From Luteolibacter arcticus (lineage in GTDB: Bacteria; Verrucomicrobiota; Verrucomicrobiia; Verrucomicrobiales; Akkermansiaceae): a stretch of 64,000 bases of DNA. Made by a program: the position numbers and the translations under genes. Shown in pieces: positions 57,812 to 64,000 of the stretch. Each line of letters starts with the position of its first letter. Positions within the stretch are counted from its first letter, which is position 1. The notes beneath the pieces were generated by a model, which saw nothing but the letters and a program-made list of their open reading frames with translations, was not told where the DNA came from and did no database searches. The DNA lies in the NCBI RefSeq assembly GCF_025950235.1, contig NZ_JAPDDT010000001.1, positions 372,001 to 436,000 of the forward strand. The letters are read 5' to 3'.

Positions 57812-59242
57812 ATGTTCTCCAACCTCGCCGACTCCCTCGACAAGACCTTCCGCAACCTCCGCGGCGTCGGGAAAATCTCCGAGTCGAACATCACCGACGC
57901 CCTGCGCGACATCCGCCTCGCGCTGCTGGAAGCCGATGTCGAATTCAGCGTAGCCAAGGACTTCATCGGCCGGGTGAAGGAAAAGGCGATGGGCGCGGAC
58001 GTCTTCAAGTCGATCAAGCCCGGCGAACAGATCGTCAAAATCTTCCACGATGAGTTGGCTGAGTTGCTCGGTGGCGACCAAGAGGAACTCAATCTCGCGC
58101 CGCCCGGCCGGGTGATGCTCTGCGGCCTCAACGGAGCGGGCAAGACCACCACCGCCGGCAAGCTCGCGCTGCGGCTCAAGAAGGAAGGCCGCAAGCCGCT
58201 GCTCGTCGCCATCGACCTCTACCGCCCGGCGGCGATTGACCAACTCGCCACCCTCGCCAAGCAGATCGACGTGCCGGTTTACACGCCGGATGCCAGCGAG
58301 ACGGATGTCGTGAAGGTCGCCCGCGAGGCGCTCGCTTGGGCGGAGACGCAGAAGCACAACGTCATCATCTTCGACACCGCCGGCCGCCAGGAAATCGACG
58401 AGCGCCTGATCGAGGAACTCAAGCGCCTCCATGCCTTCGTCCAGCCGCAGGAAACCCTGCTGGTGGCCGACTCCGCCACGGGCCAGCAAGCGGTCTCGGT
58501 GGCCAAGCATTTCGACGAGGCCGTCGGCATCACCGGCATCATCCTGACCAAGCTCGATGGCGACGCGCGCGGTGGTGCGGCACTGTCGATGCGTGCCGTC
58601 ACCGGCAAGCCGATCAAGTACGCCGGTGAGGGCGAGAAGCTCGACCAGCTTTTCGAATTCCACCCGAACCGCATGGCCGACCGCATCCTCGGGATGGGCG
58701 ACATCGTCGGGATGGTCGAGCAGGTCGCCTCCAAGATCGATGAGAAGGACGCGATGCGCTCGATGGAGCGGATGGCCGAGGGCAAGTTCGACTTCAATGA
58801 CTTCCTCGACCAGATGAAGATGCTCCAGAAGCTCGGCGACATGAAGGGCCTGCTGGGCCTGATGCCCGGCTTCAACAAGATCAAGAAGCAGATCCCCGAC
58901 GCCGCCTTCGATCCCAAGCGGCTCAAGCGCACCGAGGCGATCGTGCTTTCCATGACGCCCGATGAGCGCCGTCGTCCCGAAATCATCAAGGCCTCGCGTC
59001 GCGACCGCATTGCCAAGGGCTCCGGCACCAAGCTGGTGGAAGTGAATCAGCTCCTCAAGCAGTTCGGCGAGATGCGCAAGATGATGCGCTCGCCCAACAA
59101 GATGAACAAGATGATGCGCCAGATGGGTGGCGGCATGGGAGGGAAGGGTGGAATGCCCGGTCTTCCTCCGGGATTCGGCAGCCCGGGTGGTGGCGGCCTC
59201 GGCGACATCATGAAAGGCTTCAAGGGGAAGTTCCCGTTCTGA
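57812..59242 (+). CDS. ffh: Signal recognition particle protein Ffh
   Basis: This 476-residue SRP GTPase has the N domain (FSNLADSLDKTFRNLRGVGK), G domain with P-loop GLNGAGKTTTAGKLAL (residues 105-120), VAIDLYRPAAIDQL, FDTAGRQEIDERLIEEL, LTKLDGDARGGAALSM, and the M domain with a methionine-rich tail (MRKMMRSPNKMNKMMRQMGG, then glycine-rich repeats). It targets nascent membrane proteins with SRP RNA. The ATG is the usual start. It is complete, and no SRP RNA gene is seen nearby. Confidence 0.97.
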   Translation: MFSNLADSLDKTFRNLRGVGKISESNITDALRDIRLALLEADVEFSVAKDFIGRVKEKAMGADVFKSIKPGEQIVKIFHDELAELLGGDQEELNLAPPGRVMLCGLNGAGKTTTAGKLALRLKKEGRKPLLVAIDLYRPAAIDQLATLAKQIDVPVYTPDASETDVVKVAREALAWAETQKHNVIIFDTAGRQEIDERLIEELKRLHAFVQPQETLLVADSATGQQAVSVAKHFDEAVGITGIILTKLDGDARGGAALSMRAVTGKPIKYAGEGEKLDQLFEFHPNRMADRILGMGDIVGMVEQVASKIDEKDAMRSMERMAEGKFDFNDFLDQMKMLQKLGDMKGLLGLMPGFNKIKKQIPDAAFDPKRLKRTEAIVLSMTPDERRRPEIIKASRRDRIAKGSGTKLVEVNQLLKQFGEMRKMMRSPNKMNKMMRQMGGGMGGKGGMPGLPPGFGSPGGGGLGDIMKGFKGKFPF

Positions 59243-59300
59243 ACGTCGAAGGGCAGCGAGCGGGGGCTTGCGATCGGCGACGGAATGGCCAAGGTGAAGC

Positions 59301-59504
59301 ATGACGCTGGCGGCACTTCAGAAGCAGGCGGATGATCTTTCGCAGGAAGATCGCCAGAGCTTGTTGGCCTATCTGATTCACGGCTTGCGCGGTGCTCCAG
59401 CGAGTCCGGACGACGAGGCAGTATCGCGGCGTGACGCGGAAATGGATGCAGGCTTGGTTGCCCCTATCAGCCACGAAGAGTTTCTGCGTCTCGTGCGAGG
59501 GTAG
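59301..59504 (+). CDS. Small antitoxin-like protein (addiction-module type)
   Basis: This 67-residue product (TLAALQKQADDLSQEDRQSL, LAYLIHGLRGAP, RRDAEMDAGLVAPISHEEFL) resembles the small antitoxins paired with RelE/ParE toxins, which share the R-x-E-x-x-x-G-x-x-x-x-I pattern. No toxin gene follows; the next gene is a UvrA. It may be an orphan antitoxin. It lies 58 bases after ffh. Confidence 0.6.
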   Translation: MTLAALQKQADDLSQEDRQSLLAYLIHGLRGAPASPDDEAVSRRDAEMDAGLVAPISHEEFLRLVRG

Positions 59505-59553
59505 CTCTACATTGGCACTTGGAACTTCTTACTTGGCCCTTTCTCCTCCCGGC

Positions 59554-62403
59554 GTGGACAGCATCCGGATCCGGGGAGCCCGGCAGCACAATTTGCGGGG
59601 GATCGACGTCGAGATTCCGCGCGGGAAGCTGGTGGTCATCACCGGACCGAGCGGGTCGGGGAAGTCGTCGTTGGCGTTCCACACTCTATTTGCCGAGGGG
59701 CAGCGGCGGTTCGTCGAATCGCTGTCGGCGTATGCGCGGCAGTTCCTCGACCAGCTTGAGAAACCGGACGTGGACGCGATTGAGGGCCTTAGCCCGGCGA
59801 TCGCGATTGAGCAGCGGAGCGGCGGGCTGAACCCGCGATCGACGGTCGCGACGGTAACCGAAATCCACGAGCACCTGCGGGTGCTGTGGGCGGCGGCCGG
59901 GGTGCCGCATGACCCGGTGACGGGCGAGAAGCTGGAGCGGATGGGCGCGGCGGACATCGTTGCGGCGATTTCGGCGATGCCGGAGGGGACCAAGGTCGTC
60001 TTGCTGGCGCCGGTGCCGTCGGAGGAAGCGAGGGAGCCAGAGCGGCTGATCGGGGATTTGCGGCGACAGGGCTTTGTCCGCGTGCGGGTGGATGGCGAGA
60101 TTTTGGAATTGGAGGATGCCGCGAAGGCTTGGCCGGAGCAGGCGAAGAATGTGGAGGTGGTGGTGGACCGTCTTGTGATCCGGCCGGGGGGGGAGGCTCG
60201 CTTGGCGGACTCGGTGGAAACCGCGCTGCGGATCTGCGGCAGCGAGGCGCGGGCGCTGGTGTCGGAAGACGACGCGTGGAAGGAGATCTCCTTCCAGACC
60301 AGCTACCGGAACGCCACGACCGGCTTTATGATTGGCGAACTGTCGCCGCGGCACTTTTCCTTCAACTCCCACCTCGGCGCCTGTCCTTCCTGCGAGGGCT
60401 TGGGGACGGAGACCTTTTGCGATCCCGCCCTCCTGCTAGGCGATGAAAGCCAGCCGTTGGCGAAAGGCGGCATGAAGGGTTGGTGGAAGGCCGGCGCGCA
60501 GCGAGAGAAGGCCTTTGCCCGGGAAGCGGTGGCGATCCTGCGGATGTTCGGGTTGGCCGAGACTGCCCGCCTGGCGGAGCTGCCGGAGCAGGGGAAGGCG
60601 TTGATTTTCCACGGTGGCGAACTCGACACTGGCTGGCGGATCGGCACGGAGAAAAAGAAGCAGGTCAAAAAATACGAGGGCCTCTGCGTGGAGGCGGAGA
60701 GGAAGCTCCGTGACGCCCACAGCGAGGCGGTGCGGCGGCGGCTTCTGCGCGTGATGGCAGAGCGCCCCTGCCGCGCCTGCCAAGGGAGGCGCTTGCGACC
60801 GGAGATTCTGGCCGTGCGGATCGAGGGCGCTGGCGGGCGTTGGCTGGGCATCCAAGATTTTTGCGGGTTGCCGGTGGAGGAGGCGGATGGCTGGCTGACG
60901 GGCCTGCAACTGCCGGAGGATCGCGCTGAGGTTTGCGGGCAGCTTGCTGGCGGAGTGGCGGAGCGGTTAGGCTTTCTGCAAGAGGTCGGCCTCGGCTACC
61001 TCGGCCTCGACCGGTCCAGCGCCACGCTTTCCGGTGGGGAGGCACAGAGGATCCGCCTCGCGACCCAGCTCGGCAGTGGCCTGACGGGGGTGCTCTACGT
61101 GCTGGATGAGCCGAGCATCGGCCTCCACGCCGAGGATACGGGGAAGCTGATCGTCGCCCTGAAGCGCCTGCGCGACCGCGGTAATACCGTGGTGGTGGTC
61201 GAGCACGACGAGGAAATGATCCGTGCTGCGGACTGGATGATCGAGCTGGGGCCGGGGGCGGGGAAGGAGGGGGGGGCGTTGCTCGCGAGCGGGCGGCCGG
61301 AGAGCTTTCCCGACACCTCGCCGACCAAGCGCTGGCTGGAATCCCCGCTGCCGGAGCCGACGAAAGGACCGGGGTTCCCACTACTGGGCGACGCGCTGAT
61401 GATTCGCGGGGCGAGCGAACACAATCTCCAGAATTTCGACGTGCGCATTCCGCTCGGCGGGATCGTCTGCCTCAGCGGCCCCAGCGGCAGTGGGAAATCC
61501 ACCCTCGCGGACGACGTGTTGCTGCGGGCGCTCAAGCGGCATTTCAACGGCAGCGGCGATCCGCCGGGGCGGCACCGGGGGATCGAAGGGATGGAGTTTC
61601 TCGGCAAGGTGGTGGCGGTGGACCAGTCGGCGATCGGCCGCAGCCCGCGCTCGAATCCGGCGACCTTTACCGGGATGTTCGACGCCATTCGCGATCTCTA
61701 CTCGAAGTTGCCACTGTCCCGGCAGCGCGGCTACGGAGCCGGGCGCTTCAGTTTCAATACCCACGGGGGGCGCTGCGAGAATTGCGAGGGGGCGGGGCGG
61801 CTGAAGATCGAGATGAATTTCCTGCCTGACGCGTGGATCACCTGCCGGTCCTGCGGCGGGAAGCGCTTCAACCGCGAGACCCTCGAGGTGCGGTTCAAGG
61901 GCATGAGCATCGCCGACGCCCTCGATCTCACGGCGGGCGAGGCGCTGGCAGCCTTTGCCGCGGTGCCGAAGCTTCGCCGCACGCTGGAAGTGCTTGGAGA
62001 GCTGGGGCTGGGCTACCTGCGGCTTGGCCAGGCGGCGAATACCCTGTCGGGTGGCGAGGCGCAGCGGCTGAAGCTCGCGGTCGAGCTGTCGAAACCGGCC
62101 GCACCGCACACCCTCTACTTTTTCGACGAACCGACCACCGGCCTGCATTTCGGCGATGTCGAGCGCCTGCTCACGGCCTTCCGCGGGCTGCGGGAGGCCG
62201 GCCACAGCGTGCTGGTGGTGGAGCACCATCTGGACGTCATTGCGGCGGCTGACTGGGTGATCGACTTGGGCCCCGGCGGGGGGCGGGATGGCGGGAGACT
62301 GGTGGCCGAAGGGACCCCGGAGGCGGTCGCGAAAATCGCGGATTCGCCGACCGGCCGGGCACTTGCCCAGCGTCACGCTCGCCATTTCCAGACAAAAGGT
62401 TAG
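59554..62403 (+). CDS. uvrA: UvrA-family excinuclease subunit, divergent
   Basis: This 949-residue ABC-type protein has two ATPase units. Walker A sites are GPSGSGKSS (31-39) and GPSGSGKST (642-650); signatures include TLSGGEAQRIRLATQLGSGL and TLSGGEAQRLKLAVELSKP. Zinc-module pairs CPSCEGLG, CRACQGRRL and C-terminal CENCEGAG/CRSCGGKRF are present, but the CPxC pair usually before PRxFSFN is replaced (residues about 246-262). The GTG at 59554 is used as start; TTG 59533 is possible. UvrA locates bulky DNA damage; this copy may be a paralogue used in a specialised way, since a canonical one could be elsewhere. Confidence 0.9.
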   Translation: MDSIRIRGARQHNLRGIDVEIPRGKLVVITGPSGSGKSSLAFHTLFAEGQRRFVESLSAYARQFLDQLEKPDVDAIEGLSPAIAIEQRSGGLNPRSTVATVTEIHEHLRVLWAAAGVPHDPVTGEKLERMGAADIVAAISAMPEGTKVVLLAPVPSEEAREPERLIGDLRRQGFVRVRVDGEILELEDAAKAWPEQAKNVEVVVDRLVIRPGGEARLADSVETALRICGSEARALVSEDDAWKEISFQTSYRNATTGFMIGELSPRHFSFNSHLGACPSCEGLGTETFCDPALLLGDESQPLAKGGMKGWWKAGAQREKAFAREAVAILRMFGLAETARLAELPEQGKALIFHGGELDTGWRIGTEKKKQVKKYEGLCVEAERKLRDAHSEAVRRRLLRVMAERPCRACQGRRLRPEILAVRIEGAGGRWLGIQDFCGLPVEEADGWLTGLQLPEDRAEVCGQLAGGVAERLGFLQEVGLGYLGLDRSSATLSGGEAQRIRLATQLGSGLTGVLYVLDEPSIGLHAEDTGKLIVALKRLRDRGNTVVVVEHDEEMIRAADWMIELGPGAGKEGGALLASGRPESFPDTSPTKRWLESPLPEPTKGPGFPLLGDALMIRGASEHNLQNFDVRIPLGGIVCLSGPSGSGKSTLADDVLLRALKRHFNGSGDPPGRHRGIEGMEFLGKVVAVDQSAIGRSPRSNPATFTGMFDAIRDLYSKLPLSRQRGYGAGRFSFNTHGGRCENCEGAGRLKIEMNFLPDAWITCRSCGGKRFNRETLEVRFKGMSIADALDLTAGEALAAFAAVPKLRRTLEVLGELGLGYLRLGQAANTLSGGEAQRLKLAVELSKPAAPHTLYFFDEPTTGLHFGDVERLLTAFRGLREAGHSVLVVEHHLDVIAAADWVIDLGPGGGRDGGRLVAEGTPEAVAKIADSPTGRALAQRHARHFQTKG

Positions 62404-62421
62404 GTTCACGCCGCTACTTCC

Positions 62422-63015
62422 ATGGATCCACCCGACGACGTGAGCAGCGCCCCGGCCGAGAAGCTTTCCCCATCCACTACCGCTTGGCGCGAGTGGCTAG
62501 CGGAGCATGGCCCCCGTTTGATCCTCTTTGCGCGTCAGCAGACGCGCTCTTCTGAGGATGCCGAGGACATCGTGCAGGACGCCTTGGTGAAGCTGGTCGA
62601 CAAACTTGATGCCGGTGAATTCGTCGGCGGCCAGGAAGCATGGATGCCCTATCTTTTCACCAGCATCCGGCGGCTGGCGATCGACCTCGGTCGCCGCGAT
62701 GACCGTCGGCGGCGCCGCGAGGACGTGGTCGGCGGCGAGGACGAGATCGAGCAGAAGGAAGCCTTCCACCCGTGGTTCGAAAGCGAGTCGTCCGACGATG
62801 AAACACGACAGTTGTTGGAGGCCGGCTTGAAAGAGCTGCCGCCGAAGTTCGCCGAAGTCGTGATTATGAAGATCTGGGGCGAACGGACTTTTGCCGAAAT
62901 CGGCGAGGCACTTGAAATTTCCCAAAACACTGCGGCTTCCCGGTATCGCTATGGACTTGAAGCCCTGAAGAAAAAACTCTCATCCGCCCGCCGCAAGGGC
63001 GATCTCTCGATCTGA
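62422..63015 (+). CDS. ECF-type RNA polymerase sigma factor
   Basis: This 197-residue sigma factor has region 2 (RLILFARQQTRSSEDAEDIV, QDALVKLVDKLD, AWMPYLFTSIRRLAIDLGRR) and region 4 (LKELPPKFAEVVIMKIWGER, TFAEIGEALEISQNTAASRY). It has an acidic linker between them (GEDEIEQKEAFHPWFESESS). It probably directs a stress or envelope regulon. It follows the uvrA-like gene by 18 bases. The next gene is a single-span protein that could serve as its anti-sigma factor. Confidence 0.92.
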   Translation: MDPPDDVSSAPAEKLSPSTTAWREWLAEHGPRLILFARQQTRSSEDAEDIVQDALVKLVDKLDAGEFVGGQEAWMPYLFTSIRRLAIDLGRRDDRRRRREDVVGGEDEIEQKEAFHPWFESESSDDETRQLLEAGLKELPPKFAEVVIMKIWGERTFAEIGEALEISQNTAASRYRYGLEALKKKLSSARRKGDLSI

Positions 63016-63026
63016 ACGAACACACG

Positions 63027-63647
63027 ATGGACGAAGACTTCCAGGAACTTGAAGCCACCCTGAAGGGAATGCGCCCGATCACGCCGGATGCCGCCTGCAT
63101 GGACCGCCTGTTGGCGGCCGTGGAGCGCCGGGCTCCGACTGCAGACGCAACCATGGAGCGGGAGCTTTCCAAGCTGCGCCCGAATGCCCTCGCTGCGGGA
63201 ATTCAGGAACGTCTGCTCGAAACCGTCTCGCGCGTGCCGTTCCCGGTGGACGCCAAGGTGGTTCTTTTCCCCGGCAAGGCGAAGCCCGCCGCAACGAAGG
63301 CTCCCGCCCGCCGGCCGTGGCTTGCCGCGGCCGCCGCGGTCGCCGTGCTTGGTGCGTTCAGCGCCTTGATGTTCGATGGTCCGCAGAAGGGTGCCGGCCC
63401 GGTGGTCGCCAAAGGCAAGGTTGAGTCTCTAGCCCGGATGCCGCGGGGCCTGATGCCCGCCTCGGTGGGTAGCCAAGTCAGCGAAGCCCAGGACGAAGGC
63501 CTGATCTGGACCCGCGACGGCAAGCCGATGCGCCGCGTGAAGGTGATCTACATGGACAAGGTGAAGTACGCCGGCGAGGACGGCAAGGTCGTCGAAGTCG
63601 AGCGTCCGCGCGTTGAATGGCTGCTGGTTCCAGAGAAGATCGACTGA
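63027..63647 (+). CDS. Single-span membrane protein, putative anti-sigma factor
   Basis: This 206-residue protein has a cytosolic helical part (DEDFQELEATLKGMRPITPD, CMDRLLAAVERRAP), a Pro/Ala/Arg-rich stretch, one membrane helix (residues ~95-115, PWLAAAAAVAVLGAFSALM) and a periplasmic part (LIWTRDGKPMRRVKVIYMDK). It is 11 bases after the sigma factor gene. This arrangement is typical of membrane anti-sigma factors, but it has no clear zinc-binding HxxxCxxC motif, so the role rests on context. Confidence 0.6.
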   Translation: MDEDFQELEATLKGMRPITPDAACMDRLLAAVERRAPTADATMERELSKLRPNALAAGIQERLLETVSRVPFPVDAKVVLFPGKAKPAATKAPARRPWLAAAAAVAVLGAFSALMFDGPQKGAGPVVAKGKVESLARMPRGLMPASVGSQVSEAQDEGLIWTRDGKPMRRVKVIYMDKVKYAGEDGKVVEVERPRVEWLLVPEKID

Positions 63648-63663
63648 CTTTTGCGAGACAAAA

Positions 63664-63685
63664 GAAGCGAACTACTACGCTTCTA
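63664..63685. other. Short hairpin before the PDZ-like gene
   Basis: AGAAGCG (63664-63670) and CGCTTCT (63679-63685) form a 7-bp stem with an eight-base loop, 20 bases before the next start. There is no T-run, so it could be a leader structure or chance. Confidence 0.35.
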
Positions 63686-63705
63686 GTATGTAAAACGATA
63701 CAAGA

Positions 63706-64000
63706 TGAAATCTCACATTGCATACGGATTTGCAACGCTGTTGGGAGTGGCGTCTTCCGCCTTGGCCATCGAGCCGCCCAATGCTCCGGCACCGATTCCG
63801 CCGCAGGTTCCGGCTGAGGAAGCAGCGGCGCCGGAAGCCCAGGTGGAACCGGAGCCTGCACAGCTTCAGGAGCAGGATCCGCAACCCGAACTTCAAGGGC
63901 GCCCTCCTCGCCAACGGGTGCTCCCGCCAGCGGATGCGCAGGCAGCAATCGCTGATCGCGCCTATCTCGGCGTGGGAGGCTCCCAGGTGCCCGAGTTGCT
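63706..64000 (+). CDS. Secreted PDZ-like protein, cut by the window end
   Basis: The start is ATG 63706; only 98 residues are visible. They are a signal peptide (YGFATLLGVASSALA), a Pro/Gln/Glu-rich linker (PEAQVEPEPAQLQEQDPQPE) and the beginning of a domain, AYLGVGGSQVPELL, which matches the start of a PDZ domain. PDZ proteins of this cluster type detect misfolded envelope proteins. With the sigma factor and the putative anti-sigma factor upstream it may form an envelope-stress circuit. The catalytic type, if any, is not visible. Confidence 0.6.

Overview
The window is GC-rich bacterial chromosome, and its gene content points to Verrucomicrobiota, close to the Luteolibacter/Haloferula type. 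The signs are many secreted carbohydrate-active enzymes, single-copy housekeeping genes scattered between short unrelated operons, tight ATGA start/stop overlaps, weak Shine-Dalgarno sites and many palindromic intergenic repeats. The phylum call is inference from style and content; no rRNA gene is present to settle it.

Layout. 1-3090 (minus): a truncated GH106-like glycosidase and a broken PL1 pectate lyase. 3241-6727: an AlkD-type glycosylase, an unknown protein and a topoisomerase IV/gyrase A subunit. 6873-9498: a small putative defence island (AAA ATPase with a TOPRIM-like partner, convergent with a DNA methyltransferase and an 80-residue ORF). 9543-13034: gatB and an SLC13-type anion transporter, then a perfect inverted REP pair. 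13133-16514 (minus): a three-gene, end-overlapping envelope operon (LpxL-like acyltransferase fused to half a GT9 domain, an ELM1-like protein, a GT4 glycosyltransferase). 16606-20130: tRNA-Arg(CCT) carrying a 3.45-kb integrated element bounded by 46-bp identical repeats, with integrase, excisionase-like HTH protein and small unknown genes. 20131-22765: repeat-rich noncoding DNA and a coupled IclR-LacI regulator pair. 22948-24013: an unknown gene and an isolated integron-like cassette with an attC-like tail. 24304-26880: GH43-like enzyme, peptidoglycan amidase, Cys-cluster protein.

26881-36130: repeat DNA including a MITE-like element; ilvB-ilvN with a terminator; Rieske protein; PQQ sugar dehydrogenase-like protein; a YqeY-ispD-M16 peptidase operon; bL36 with a terminator; radC; a frameshifted unknown gene. 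36154-47004: two divergent peptide/oligosaccharide ABC transporter operons, only one of which has ATPases. 47031-49213: FitAB/VapBC-type toxin-antitoxin and a fucose/arabinose isomerase-like protein. 49493-51832: GH35 beta-galactosidase.

52236-55694 (minus): purD, pyrR, a membrane protein and pyrB, a nucleotide operon. 55801-64000: two tiny ORFs, a polysaccharide deacetylase, a DUF433 antitoxin without visible toxin, ffh, an orphan antitoxin, a divergent UvrA, and an ECF sigma / membrane anti-sigma-like / secreted PDZ-like cluster cut by the window end.

The most unusual items are the ATPase/TOPRIM-like pair, the mini integrative element at tRNA-Arg, the lone integron-like cassette, and the dense set of palindromic repeats (REP pair, MITE-like element, several inverted-arm families).
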